A stretch of 64,000 bases of DNA from Entoloma clypeatum (taxonomy: Eukaryota; Basidiomycota; Agaricomycetes; Agaricales; Entolomataceae): positions 5,146,001 through 5,210,000 of the forward strand of contig OY751485.1 of assembly GCA_963565915.1 (NCBI GenBank), in the 5' to 3' direction. The first letter of the stretch is position 1. Each line of letters starts with the position of its first letter. Positions 9,179-20,383 of this stretch are shown here, piece by piece. A program made the translations under genes and the position numbers. Below the pieces are notes generated by a model. That model was not told the origin of the DNA, made no database searches, and was given only the letters and a program-made list of their open reading frames with translations.

Positions 9179-11570
9179 TAGTGTTTGAGGGTTTGGTTCG
9201 GTTTTTTGCCCCAAAAATGGGTGGACCGAGACCAGACCGGTCTTTCAATCACTCAGAAATATGATAGACCGAGACCGAACCAGGGGGAACTGGTCTCGGC
9301 ATGTCATTTTGCTTGGACCGGACCAGTCCAAACTGGTCTAGACCGGTCGTAACTACCGTAATACACTAATAATGTAAAAACACATGTTGGGCGCGAGACG
9401 ACACCATTGGACGCAAGTGAGGGGCCATTGGGCATGAGTCGAGGCCGTGGGGCACGAGTGAGGGGCCGGTGGTCATGAGAGGAGGCTGCTGGACACGAGA
9501 GTGGGCCGTTGGGCACGAGTGGGGAGTGTTGGGTGCGAGAAGGTGCTGTTGCGCATTAGAGAGGGCCGTTGGGCATGACTCATGGTAGTTGGGCACGAGG
9601 GGCAGCCACTGTGCACACAAGGGTGACCTTGGGCATTAGAGGCAGCCGTTGGGCACGAAGGAAGGGTGCTGGGCATTAAAGGGCACTGTTGGGCACAAGG
9701 GGGGGCGTTGGGCGCGCAGGGAGGCCGTTGGGCGGTAGAGGGGGCCGTTGGGCATGCTGGGTGGCTGTTGGGCGCATGAAGCATCCATTGGGCATGAAGG
9801 GTGGCCATTGGGCACAAGGGGCAGCCGTTGGGCATGCAGGGAGGCCATTGGGCATTAGAGGGGGCCATTGGGCACGCGAGGGGGCTGTTGGGCATGAAGG
9901 GGCATTAGAGGGGGGCGTTGGGCATGAAGGGAGGCTGTTGGGCATTAGAGGGGGCCATTGGGCACAAGGGGCGGCCATTGGGTAGCGATAGTGGCCATTG
10001 GGTGGAAGTGGAGCCAGGTGAAGTGGAGGTGGGGGGATAAAAGAAGTGTGGGAACATTTCATTGGCTGTCTGTCGAATTATGGTTCAAGTTTCGGCAATT
10101 GCCGAAAGTGCTTGGCAGTCGATGCCGAGTAATGAGCATTGATAAAACATAAGGCCTCGATGCCCAAACTGTGGCATCACAGGCCTCAAGATAGCTTTGA
10201 ACTTATAGATAGATGTATATAGAGTCATAAAAAGTATATATATAGTTGGGAACTCAAGCTATGTATACTAGAGAATCTGTATTCTAAAATGATGCATCAA
10301 AACACACTGTAAATCATGATGAACAGTGCATCATCATGGGTTTTCTCAAACACAAAAACAACCTTTTCTTACTTCCTCCCTTCCACAACCACTGTAGTCT
10401 ATATGTACTGTATATATACCATGGTAACATTGTATGTAAATCTACTCAGACCATTCAAATCAAGCCAAGGACTTAATAAGGTGAATAGAAGCAAAATAGA
10501 TCGAAAATTTGACCAAAGAATTTTGTTTCAGCTTTGGATTCTCCTCATTCGGGGGACCCCACAGCACATCTGTTTTTCAAATTTGGTGCATTCATTATGG
10601 AGATATAACACTTTTACTGAAATATGCACATTTCATCATTTCTATCTTATCTAGAGATCTAAAAATTATACAAGGTGTTTCAGAAGGTGAATACATATAT
10701 ATTGATGAGTTCTATCATGTTAAACTATTATTAGATCATGAGGAAGGCACCGCGCGTGCCTGCGCAATGCATTTGCACATTGTTTACTGTTGTTTGGTGT
10801 AAAGTGTCGCATCACTATATGCTCCAATCTGTGGCGAAAATTCATGAAATAAATACATATTTATTAACATATGATACTCTGGTATATAATTGATATAGTC
10901 TGTAAGCTTACTTCCTCCTGTGTAGCCATATTAAGGAGAAATGCGATGTTTTTTGAGTTTGTTTACATATATTTGACACATTTGATGTGCATGTGTCGCG
11001 CATCATCCAACATTGAATTGACGCATCCACCCATTGCTCGCTCCGCAATGAGAGGCACACAGATATAACAAAAATAACACAGTAATAATAGTACAGATAC
11101 AACAAAAATAGCACTGTAAACACAGATACAAAAAAATAACACTGTAATCATATATTTTAGCTATGTTTTCACCATGTTTCACTCAATTCTTAACCTTTGT
11201 GACTCTGAGCAAGAGTTTATATACAAGCTAGAAATGTATTCCACTCAGTTGTAGCTTCAAAACAAGCCTTAGACCAATGAAATTTGACTATAAATGTCTA
11301 GAATATTATGCAGATTACTGAAAAATCTCCAAAAATTGTAGAATATCAGAGGGGGGGTTGGAGGTGTATCCCAAAGGGCAAAAAGACCGGTCTAGACCTG
11401 TTTAGACCAGTCTTTTTGCGGTCTAAGTCAAAAACAAAAATCTAGACTGAACTGCAGTCTAAATTTTCTAAAACATATAGACCTTAGACTGCGGTTCAGT
11501 CCAACGTAGTCTATTTTTCAGTTCAGTTCAGTCCGGTTCAGGTCTATGTAGACTCAACCTTCGAACACTA
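9179..11570. mobile_element. hAT-like non-autonomous element, copy 1 (with internal minisatellite)
   Basis: The left end is TAGTGTTTGAGGGTTTGG and the right end is CTCAACCTTCGAACACTA, so the termini are inverted TAGTGTT(T/C)GA(G/A)GGTT. TAGTG termini fit the hAT consensus, and sister copies have 8-bp TSDs. Both subterminal regions are dense in GACC/GGTC and ACTGGT motifs, including GGTCTAGACC palindromes, which may be transposase-binding arrays. Between them lie a 20-bp minisatellite (9385-10010) and an AT-rich core (about 10200-11370) almost identical to copy 3. The core holds only short frames that I do not consider genes. The flanking octamers differ (GTTGGAGC left, AGTATGGT right), so this copy is recombinant. 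Confidence 0.75.
9385..10010. repeat. 20-bp minisatellite, TTGGGC orientation
   Basis: About 30 degenerate units of 20-21 bp, consensus GGCCGTTGGGCAYGAGNGNG. Since 20 is not a multiple of three, all frames cycle through the same low-complexity peptides; the apparent ORFs (PNGPLS, CAQWPP and similar) are artefacts. Confidence 0.9.
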
Positions 11571-12560
11571 AGTATGGTGGTAGAAACTCGCACCTCATTC
11601 CTCTGTTTCCCATGTCAATTATTGCCAAAATTGAAAATCAAGGCATACCAAGAATGAACGAGCTCCAGTATCTCTGGATGCTTATGAATTCAGCAATTAT
11701 CCATGACAATCACAGAGTTCGGTGCAGGATAGGGACACATGTTGTCCCGAAGACCTTCAATAAATGAATAAAATGTCTCTGTACAAAACGAGCCTTCAAC
11801 GATGTCACAGTGGATAATGCCATCATGAAGCAAAAGTGCAGGAAGAACAGAGAATCTAGAAAGCATGATGTTAGGTGATGATGTCTCTGTTTGGGCCAAA
11901 GGACATACCATCGCCCGCGCACAAAAAATGCCTTTCGTTCCATGAATAGACCACACGTAACCTCTGTACATTGTTCATCGACCTCGACGGAGGATTTATC
12001 AACAAAGACGTGTTTCTCAGCACTGTATTTGCCAATCCTTGAGACATACTCAAGACGTTTCTCTGCAGATTGCTCTGTGGCGACACGGGTGAGCTAGAAA
12101 GTATCATCGCATCAGCAGCCACAAAAGTATGGGTGGTATGCTGACTTTCTTCATTGTGAATCCAGCCCAATGAAGTCTTTGCCAGATGGTGGAATGCGAG
12201 ACACTGGCACCACAACTAATTTTGAGCATCTCCTTGAGCTCGTCGAGGTACAAATCTGGTTGTTGATTAACGGCTCCAAGTAAGAGACAAGTAATGAGCG
12301 CCCAAGATTTCAAAATAATATGACAGACCACGAACCTCCATGTCGACATCTCGAAGCTGCTGGTTTCTCTTGTTTTCCTTTTCCTCTTGAACCAACTTGC
12401 TTCCCTCAAGGGTTCCATGTGCCCAGAAATGGGATATGATGTGTCTGATGGTTTGTTCTGAAACTCCAATACACATAGCAATCTGGTTGTTTTTGAGGAG
12501 CTTTGACAGTTGCAGGATGATGCATTGCATCTCTGATGAGACTTTTCTGCCACGCGCCAT
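11571..12560 (-). pseudogene. Tc1/mariner-type transposase, N-terminal and central part
   Basis: The minus strand starts MARGRKVSSEMQ with a helix-turn-helix region (NNQIAMCIGVSEQTIRHIISH) and a second one (ISCGASVSHSTIWQRLHWAGF). The DDE core follows: a W-S-HGTKG region, LPALLLHDGIIHCDIVEGSF and PAPNSVIVMDNC (second Asp). Just after, TGA replaces the Arg expected in MDNCRIHKHPE. Several frameshifts are present. The sequence stops at 11571, where the hAT-like right terminus begins. The missing C-terminus, beginning with the same octamer, lies at 20384-20581 on the plus strand. Confidence 0.75.
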
Positions 12561-12606
12561 GACTATGAAGCAGTTTTAGACCATAACATCGTAGGTAACA
12601 TACTCC

Positions 12607-13080
12607 TCACCAGACGCCGAAATTCCGAAGATTTGGAAAGTCGCCGTGTGCCTTGCGGTCAATGACAAGTCGTCAGAGTGCTGGGATGGTGTGGAACGAT
12701 TTTTTGGCATGGAAAAAGGTCACGTGGCCAACCTAAATGCAAAAGACAGTAAATTATTCTTCGCATTTTTTGATGATTCAGACACTCGCCATTGCTGTGC
12801 ACTTGTGCATGACTATGCTATCATGGGCAATGGTCCGGACGAAGACACAGGCATGTGGATTGTCGCACCAGCAATAATAGGGCGTGCTCAGACACATTGT
12901 CAGCTTATCCATGTCATCCTTCTGAATGACATTCTCCGTGCTGCCCCTCTTATTCCCATATTTTCTACTAGCACCACTAGAGATGTTCCACAAAATTTGA
13001 TACCCAAAGAAACACTCGACCGGTATGAATATTTTTATGTTAACAAATATATCGATCATCATTCTTTCAAAATTGCCTAG
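12607..13080 (+). pseudogene. Plavaka-type (CMC) transposase, C-terminal fragment
   Basis: The plus-strand frame ends with CCALVHDYAIMGNGPDEDTG, MWIVAPAIIGR, IHVILLNDILRAAPLIPIF and YFYVNKYIDHHSFKIA followed by stop. This matches the characteristic C-terminal block of basidiomycete Plavaka transposases (a ...PDEDTGMWVV...YVNKYIDHH...A signature known from the family). Only about 145 residues are present; the catalytic region is absent. A related but distinct fragment is at 26853-27640. The Tc1 remnant abuts it on the left. Confidence 0.7.
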
Positions 13081-13745
13081 TAAACTACTCCAACTGTACC
13101 ATATTTATTACTTGTAAAAAGTTCATCCTGATATTACCCCTTGAAAGCATGTTGAACAGTATTGATGGCTTGAGTCCAAGCTTGAGGTCATTTGGAATTT
13201 TTGGCTGTCTTGGGTGTTCTTAGCAAATTTGGATGGTATTTGGTGGAAGTTTTGGCTCCTTAGTGCCCTCTTGATGCTCTTAGAGCTTCTTAGCCAAAGA
13301 TTCCAAGGAGACTTAAGCATTGGCAGTCTAAGGATACCTAAGGGGCTTCTAAGCAGCTTTGCAGTTTTGCTGATGTAGACGCCCTGCACCATAGAATAAG
13401 TAATTTTACCTACACCTCACCCTCTGATAGTGTTAAGTGATGCTGCTAGGACCACGCTTCTACTAAGAGATATCAAGTGCTATTGTGTTTGATAGACTCA
13501 TGGTAACAGCTTTTTCCTGATGTAGATTATCATGCCTTCAAACTACTACTAGTAGTATTTCCACCTCTATTGGTGAGAAAAAGATTTTGGTGATGGCCCA
13601 AGCTAAAGATGCTAGAATGAAAGTTGAAGATGCTCAAAGCAAAACTTGCCAAAATGTGTGTTCTAGGTATGATCTATATAGTCGTTGTTCATTTGGACTC
13701 CCTGAGGAGATAATTACATGGTCCCTACATGTTCTAGGTCCCGCT
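13081..13745. other. no gene recognised before the assembly gap
   Basis: AT-rich, with a stretch of imprecise TTGG/CTTAGC-rich direct repetition at 13170-13380 resembling 48700-48900, and a short palindrome (AAACTACTACTAGTAGTATTT without its ends) near 13540. I see no supported coding sequence. Confidence 0.5.
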
Positions 13746-13945
13746 NNNNNNNNNNNNNNNNNNNNNNNNNNNNNNNNNNNNNNNNNNNNNNNNNNNNNNN
13801 NNNNNNNNNNNNNNNNNNNNNNNNNNNNNNNNNNNNNNNNNNNNNNNNNNNNNNNNNNNNNNNNNNNNNNNNNNNNNNNNNNNNNNNNNNNNNNNNNNNN
13901 NNNNNNNNNNNNNNNNNNNNNNNNNNNNNNNNNNNNNNNNNNNNN
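13746..13945. other. assembly gap (200 N)
   Basis: Exactly 200 undetermined bases, so probably a scaffold gap of unknown true length. It interrupts the 3' end of gypsy C and makes order and orientation across it uncertain. Confidence 0.99.
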
Positions 13946-13972
13946 TGCTTGAAGTCACCGGCTTCAATGTTT

Positions 13973-14876
13973 TCAGGTTGCCATGTTGTGCATGGTATCG
14001 TCGTCAAATTTGTATGGCTTGCCCTTGAGGTCTGCGTAACCAGAGCCAAGACCCTCATAGTCATAATGTCCAGGCGCCTTCTTCTCACACTTCTCGCACT
14101 GACACTCAATGTGTCCTTTACAGTAGCTCCGCACATGCCGCATTGGCGCCCTTTATCAATGTGTGGCCATCCTGCTGGACGGCGCCAAGGTCCGCTCAGT
14201 GAGTGAGCATGTCCGTGTGCGTCAATCTCGTAGCCAACACAATTGGGTTCGTTGGTGAGGTCGATGGGGAATTGATTTGAGGAACCATGCCCGAGTGGGA
14301 CAGCCATGATCGTGTGTACAGTTTTTCTTCTGGAGTGCTTAGCAACTCCAAGGGATGGTCTCTTTTCTTTTACGTCAGTCTTGACGCTGGAAAGGCTTCG
14401 GTCGCTGGTTAAGGGCGACACAGATTCGGCGGGGGAAGGGGTAGTCGGGGGGTCAGGGTTTCTGATGACGAGGGGGACTGGGTTAGGGATGGGGGTCGGT
14501 TCAGGGGTGGGTTCAGGTATGGGGACCACCAGGGTAGGAGGTCTTGGGGCGGGATTTATGAGTGCGAGGTCGGGGTAGTTGGAGCATGTGGGGAACAGTC
14601 TTTCAAAATGTCGGTAGACTCCTCTGTCTACTAGGAGATCGGCATGGTTATCAATGAGGCAGGCAATAGAGGCAGAGGTGTTGTAATGGTACTCCCAGAT
14701 AGCGATGAGTCCGTACAACATGTTGACCAGGAACTGGTCTGTTTCATTTTCAAGTCATCTGAGGACATTGTTCTCGGCTTCAGGGTTGGTGAATAGGTTT
14801 AAGAGTCGGGATTGTCTGGTGTGTCTGTCGGTGTTGAAGTGCACTTCTTCGGCGGAGGCGATGCAGAGGTTGGACA
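13973..14876 (-). pseudogene. accessory ORF after pol in gypsy C, Pro-rich with a Cys/His cluster
   Basis: Starting at MSNLCIASAEEVHFNTDRHT, the frame runs through LYGLIAIWEYHYNTSASIACL and then a Pro-rich linker (VPIPEPTPEPTPIPNPVP). It ends with GPWRRPAGWPHIDKGRQCGMCG. After a frame change it continues as YCKGHIECQCEKCEKKAPGHY and KPYKFDDDTMHNMAT, then stop. The cysteines and histidines (CxxC, CxxxH, CxCxxC, H) suggest a small zinc-binding module. Lesions: TGA at 14755 (probably CGA before) and one frameshift near 14130. It occupies the same position as ORF3 of A/B but is unrelated in sequence. Function unknown; I recognise no named family. Confidence 0.55.
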
Positions 14877-14924
14877 TGGTGATGAGAAGATGTTGATCGT
14901 TGGGGTTCAAAGGTGGTGGGTCTG

Positions 14925-17900
14925 TTTGTAACAACCCAGTGTTTCCTGAGCTCTTTTTAAGTTGGATTCCGGTTCCCACGTGTTATCGCTTGATGGGTAT
15001 CCCATCCACTTGACCAAATACTTGTACCCTCTGCCCTGTCGCTTATGGGTAAGGATCACTTCTACTTCGTACTAGTGTTCTCCTTCAATCAGATCAGGAG
15101 GTGGGTTGTGGAAGTTCGGTCTGTGTGTGTCATTTTCTTTTCCCGATAAGGTGTCAACAAAGAGGTGTGGAAAACGGGGTGGATCTTCCATTGTTCTGGA
15201 AGTTTCAGCTTGTATGTCAGGGGCCCAAGCACCTCGGAAATGGTGAAGGGTCCTTCTCTTTTGGGTGCTAGTTTTCTGGAAGGGTATCCGATTTGGAGGT
15301 TCTTCCCTTCTAGCCATACCTGTTCTCCTTTTCCAAATGGAGTGAAACCTTGTGTTGATCTTTCTGCCATCATCTGACGAGCCAGTTTGTGCGCTGCCAG
15401 CACTTCATCTCTTGCTTGCTTTAGCTCTTTGAGCCATTCTTCTACGCTTGGCACATTTGTCTTGTCAAATGCCAATGGTATGTCTCTTGGTTCGTATCCC
15501 ATCATTAGATAGAATGGGGATTATTTTGTTGTGGAGTGGGTTCTCTGGTTATGACAGAACTCCATTGTTGAGTTGTGATCGTGCCATGTTTCAGGATTAT
15601 TTGAACAGAACATCTGGAAATAGATCTCGAGTTCTTGATTTGCACGTTCCATTTCTCCATCAGTTTGGGGGTGGTAAGCCATACTCATCATCAGTTTGAT
15701 CCCTAGGAGTCGTCCTAATTCTCTGAAGACCTGAAAAGCAAATTGTGGCCCTCTGTCAGACAGAATAGAGTCTGGGAGTCCGAATCTTTGGTACATGTGG
15801 TCCAAATAAAGTTTGGCAGTGAGGGTCGCGTCAGTGGTTTTGGTACAAGGGATGGAAATTACCCCCTTCATAGAACCATGGTCTACTACGACCATGATAC
15901 TGTCAAATCCGTTGCTCTCGGGTAGGTCTGTGATGAAGTCGATCGTTGTCTGAGAGAATGGTCTGGCGTCCTTTTGTGCCTTGATCGGCATCAATCCGGG
16001 GTTTGTGGGGTGTGTGTTGACTTTCATTTGTTGGCAGGTTGCACATCCTCCAACGTAATTCTTGATAAACACGTACATTCCTGGCCACCAATAGTTTTGC
16101 CTAACCAATTCTAAGGTTTTTAGAGGTCCTGGATGTCCACTTGGTAGGAAGTCGTGGTATCGTTTCATTATTTCCCGGCGCAGAGTCTCATCTGGCGGTA
16201 TGTAACATCTGTTGCGGAAGAATAATATTCCGTCTTCTGTTCTCCATTCTGATAAGTGGGATTTAATCGGTGGGGTCCCCAATTCTTTCAGGGCAGTGAT
16301 GGCTTTTGAGAAGAGCTCATCATTTTCGGTTGCTTTTAGAATATCTCCTTGTAGCTCAAGGTCCACTGTCTTGATGAAGATGTCATCTGGTAAAACAACG
16401 ATGTCTTCGTTGTCTGTATCTTCTTTGGGTATATGGTCCAGTCGCCTTGACAAGGCATCAGACTGGATCATCTTTGATCCTGGGGTGTGTACTAGTTTGA
16501 GTTCAAACTCGGAGAGATATAATCTCCACCGTGGCTGTCATCTGTTTAATTTCTGGGGTTCCCAGTAATACGTCAGGTTCTTGTGATCTGATAGAACAAC
16601 CGTTGGAAATGGTGACCCAAGGAGGTAATGCCTCCAGGTTTCCAGTGATCGGATAATTCCCAAGAGTTCCCAATCATAGATCTCATAGTTTTGTTCTGCC
16701 GCAGAGAACGAGTGCAATATATATCCACAGGGGTGCCAGTCTCTGTTTACATCTTGTTGGCGCAGTACTGCTCCTGTCGCCCATTTGGATGCATCAGATT
16801 CTATGATGAACGGTTTGTCAGTGTTTGGCATTAACAATACCAGTGATTCCATGAATTTGTCCTTTAACGTGTCAAATGCCGTTTGGCAGTCCTCATTCCA
16901 TTCCCATTCCTGATCCTTCTTGGTCAGATCATTCAGGGGTTTGGCAATGTCCAAGTAGTGTCCGATAAACCTCCAATAGAAGTTTCCAAATCCAAGGAAG
17001 GATCTGACCTGTTTCACAGTCACAGGTTCTGGCCATTTTGCTATCCCCGATAATTTAACGGGGTCCATCGCGATTTTGTTTTCTTTGATAATGAGTCCGA
17101 GATATTCGCATTGTCTGACTCCAAATTCGCATTTTTCCAGGTTGAGATAGAGATTGTTCTCTTCCATTTTCTTAAGTATGCGGAGTGTCCGTTCAGTGTT
17201 GATTTCATCATTGATTGAGAATATGAAGATGTTGTCCAAATAAACGAGCAACCATTCCTCTTCAAGTTCTTCTTTGAAAATTTCATTCATCATCACCTGA
17301 AACGTGGGGGGCATGCCTGCCAGTCCAAAAAAGGCAACCAAGGGTTCATACAACCCTCTATTGGTTTTGAATGCAGCCTTCCACTCATCGCCAGGTTTGA
17401 TCTGTACGTTGTTGTATCCCCAACGCATGTCCAGTTTGGTAAAGACCTTTGCTCCTTTCAGTTTGTCCAGTAAATCTCCAACCAGGGGTAACGGGTATGC
17501 GTTCTTTACCATTCCTTCGTTCAATCACTGATAGTCTTGACATGGTCTGAGTTTATCCGAGTCCTTTTTAGCCACAAAGAAAAAGGGTGATGCCATTGGT
17601 GATTTTGAGGGTCTGATGTACCCCTTTCGAAGGTTCTCATCAAGGAATTCATCCAATTTTGTTTGTTCTTCCGGTGACAAAGGATAAACCTTACAGTCTT
17701 TCAGGGTGAAGTCCAGTTTCAAGTCAATTGCGTGGTCCCATGGTTTGTGTTCCGGTAATCTCTCAGATGCCATTTTCTCGAACACCTTCCAATACTGATT
17801 GTATCGTTCTGGTAGTTCTTTCTTTGGTTTGTCCGCAGTGTCCGTCTGATCCAAGAAGGTTCCTCCTGCTCCTGAGTCTATCAGGGCATTTATCTTTAGT

Positions 17901-18019
17901 TTCTCGTCAATGCTTTCTCCTTCTCCTGACATTGAAATGGGGATTGAAAAAGATTTGCCATTCATGTCGGCTACAATTACAGGGGATAAGGAGATTGAAA
18001 ACTGAGCGGGGGCTGACAT
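14925..18019 (-). pseudogene. gypsy C pol (protease to chromodomain), broken
   Basis: Protease [15 protein letters not shown] (about 17880), then the RT with a leading [20 protein letters not shown]. The RT has [16 protein letters not shown], but the catalytic motif reads VYLDNIFIF: the second Asp of YLDD is Asn (GAC to AAC). RNase H has [14 protein letters not shown] and [15 protein letters not shown]. The integrase has GHPGPLKTLELV, CATCQQMK, IDFITDLP (Asp), LSDRGPQF (Asp) and DGEMERANQ (Glu). The chromodomain is at 14925-15075: YEVEVILTHKRQG and YKYLVKWMGYPSSDNTWEP. Stops at 17523, 16536, 15519 and 15074 separate the blocks. The mutated RT centre and stops make it non-functional. Confidence 0.85.
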
Positions 18020-19169
18020 TGATACAGGCCACTTTCTTGAAAACCCTGCTTCTCCATTTCGGAGATTAAGGTGTCTTGTTCCTCATTTGGTAAGTCCTTG
18101 AAAATGCCTCGGATATGAGCATATGCGTTGGAAGCTTTCTTGAACGTATTGTTCGCAACCGGGGTCTTTTCTCCTTTGTGTGCATCAGCACGACGCCCCG
18201 CCTGATGGCAGACAAAGCACAACCCTTTCTTGAAGTGGTCATCTCTCTCTTCAGCAGTCAGCCGGTCAATGTCCATAGTGTTTGGGTCTGGGGCAAAGTG
18301 CGTGTTTTGGGGCGCAGGGTTATAGTTAACTTTGAACTTCTTCTTTCCCCCATCAGGCCTAAGCCTTTGAGAGACTGCCCTGGCTCTTCTCCACTGGTTG
18401 TCCAATCTGGACGCCGTGGTGTACCATTTGTCGACTGTTCCTGGGATCTTGTCAAGGCCCAAGATTTTGTCTCGGAGCACGTGTGGCAACGCCTCCATGA
18501 AATAATCTTTGAGGGATCATTCCTCTGTGAGTAAACTCTCTGCAACCCATAGTTTGAACTTTTCAACAAATTCATCGGCTGTCATGCCTTCCATCTTCTG
18601 TGTCTTCATCATAGTTAATGCGTCTCCTTCCTTGTCAACTGGGGAAAATGATTTCCTCAGTTTCTTGATGAAGTCTGTGTACTTCAGGTAGGTGGGTACT
18701 CCGGCGGTGGTGATGTCTCTGTACCAAGACTCCTTCCATGGCCCGGCCGTTCCTCCTTTCATGTATGAGACCGTGAAGAGGATTTTCTTTTTGTCAGAGT
18801 TGTAGATGTCATCATTCATTTCCAGATATAAGTTCGCGTCGAACAAAAATTCCGACAGTTTCCTTCTGTCTCCATTGAAGATCGCCAGCGGGCTGATCTT
18901 GATCGCTTTTTCTGGGGTTCTTGCCTGAGAAGTCATTTCTACAGGTGCTGGTTTCACTGGGGTGTCTGGGGTTTTTGGTTTGGGTGCAGCAACAGCAACA
19001 GCTGGGGGCAGTGGGACTCGTCTCAGAGAGAGGTAAGAGGGTGATGTGGGGTTGACTGGTACGAAAGAGGAGGTTACTCTTCTGTATGGTGTTGGCGGTT
19101 GTTGTGGTGTGATGGGTGCATCAACAAACTCCTGTTCATCTTCTGAGTTGGATGAGACTCCAAAGGTTG
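17977..19169 (-). pseudogene. gypsy C Gag, broken
   Basis: An open frame without a convincing ATG runs from about 19169 through a Pro-rich N-terminus (PPTPYRRVTSSFVPVNP, VAAPKPKTPDTPVKPAP). It continues into a Gag capsid region (FNGDRRKLSEFLFDANLYL, TVSYMKGGTAGPWKESWY, FIKKLRKSFSPVD) and, after a TGA near 18514 (Arg expected), FMEALPHVLRDKILGL. It ends with TMDIDRLTAEERDDHFKKG and CFVCHQAGRRADAH, a knuckle-like motif in which the usual Gly-His pair is Gly-Arg. The first in-frame Met is at 18936, but the upstream Pro-rich part looks coding, so the true start was probably before a mutation near 19170. Confidence 0.7.
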
Positions 19170-19466
19170 ATCATCGGGGAGGAATCTTTGCATCTAAAAC
19201 CGCGGTGGGTTGACGACGAGATCAGCTTGACCTTTTGTTACGGCGATAGCCTACAACAGCAAGTTCAAGGATCGGATCACATGGGTTCAAACTGGTTCCA
19301 CAACAAGTCCCTCAATAGGATGACTTGGTCAAGATCAGCGAGTTCCTCAGAAGGACGACTCGGTTCGGGATCTGGCAGAGCTAAGTCCTCGCAAGGCACT
19401 TAGTTGGAGAGTGTTTCAAGAGAATAGACAAGTAAGTGTTGTTTGCCTAGGTCAAGCTAAGGACCT

Positions 19467-19672
19467 CTACTCTAAGGTTACAGGTCTTATATATGTTATC
19501 CTATGGCTATAAATAAGATGGTGCTGCGCAGGAGCTAAATAAGCCATTGGTTAGATAGATGTTTCAAGGAAGCTGTGGCATAGGAGTCAGAGATAAGGCC
19601 TCAAGGCTGTGAGTCAGAGATAACAACTGAAAATGTATCTAAAAGGGGAATCATCCAAGTCAATGTGAGTCA
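19467..19672 (-). promoter_or_regulatory. LTR/promoter region of gypsy C
   Basis: On the minus strand a TATATAAG box lies at 19493-19486, with two TGAGTCA sites upstream (19610-19616, 19666-19672), an arrangement like that in the LTRs of A and B. I could not define LTR borders because the partner LTR is missing, and I found no PBS complementary to the predicted start. Confidence 0.4.
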
Positions 19673-19794
19673 TAGCGCTGATAGGGGGGACATGTGTCCC
19701 AGGGTTGTTGGAGTTAAGTGAAACAGGGGTTGATAGAGATCGAGGGTTGAGGGGTCGTGTGAAGGCGCATAGGAAGAGGGTGAAAAAGTGTAAC

Positions 19795-20383
19795 AATGCC
19801 ATGGTTTGGGCATCGAGGCCTTATGTTTTATCGATGCTCATTACTCGGCATCGACTGCTAATGCCCAGCACCCTTCCTTCATGCCCAATGGCTGCCTCTA
19901 ATGCCCAAGGTCACCCTTGTGTGCACAGTGGCTGCCCCTCGTGCCCAACTACCACGAGTCATGCCCAACTACCACGAGTCATGCCCAACGGCCCTCTCTA
20001 ATGCGCAACGGCACCTTCTCGCACCCAACACTCCCCACCCGTGCCCAACGGCCCACTCTCGTGTCCAGCAGCCTCCTCTCATGACCACCGGCCCCTCACT
20101 CGTGCCCCACGGCCTCGACTCATGCCCAATGGCCCCTCACTTGCGTCCAATGGTGTCGTCTCGCGCCCAACATGTGTTTTTACATTATTAGTGTATTACG
20201 GTAGTTACGACCAGTCTAGACCAGTTTGGACTGGTCCGGTCCAAGCAAAATGACATGCCGAGACCAGTTCCCCCCAGTTCGGTCTCAGTCTATCATATTT
20301 CTGAGTGATTGAAAGACCGGTCCAGTCTCGGTCCACCCGTTTTTGGGGCAAAAAACCGAACCAAACCAAACCCTCAAACACTA
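19795..20383. mobile_element. hAT-like element copy 2, inverted, left-end part only
   Basis: Reverse complement of the left part of copy 1: the CATCGAGGCCTTATG block, a minisatellite and the GACC-rich subterminal region, ending CAAACCCTCAAACACTA at 20383. It is followed by ACCATACT (20384-20391), the reverse complement of the octamer after the right end of copy 1 at 11571-11578. The core and right terminus are missing; sequence next to gypsy C abuts on the left. Confidence 0.7.
19861..20175. repeat. 20-bp minisatellite, GCCCAA orientation
   Basis: About 15 degenerate 20-bp units, the reverse complement of the 9385-10010 array. Two adjacent units around 19948-19985 (TGCCCAACTACCACGAGTCA) are identical, indicating recent slippage. 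Confidence 0.85.

Larger units (their letters stand above)
13946..19790 (-). mobile_element. Ty3/gypsy chromovirus C, decayed
   Basis: Minus-strand element: LTR/promoter region (about 19400-19790), gag (17977-19169), pol with chromodomain (14925-18019) and a 3' accessory frame (13973-14876). The 3' LTR is lost in or beyond the gap, so the exact borders and TSD cannot be given. It is clearly a different family from A/B and from E at protein level. Confidence 0.8.

Noticed and set aside
9304..10062. Several Pro/Cys-rich frames over the minisatellite (also at 19705-20253, 30483-30945, 31340-32154)
   Set aside because: They are translations of a 20-bp tandem repeat in all frames; no start context, homology or codon pattern supports a protein.
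10316..11151. Short frames of 60-112 aa in the hAT-like core, apparently conserved at 22185-23020, 29770-30172 and 62375-62668
   Set aside because: They are conserved because the DNA itself is nearly identical; diverged copy 4 does not keep the frames, and no transposase motif is present.
9179..11570. Calling copy 1 a simple intact insertion
   Set aside because: Its flanking octamers differ (GTTGGAGC and AGTATGGT), and the right octamer pairs with 20384-20391 instead.
19400..19440. A precise LTR border and primer site for gypsy C
   Set aside because: Several TG candidates exist, the partner LTR is missing, and no complementary PBS could be found.
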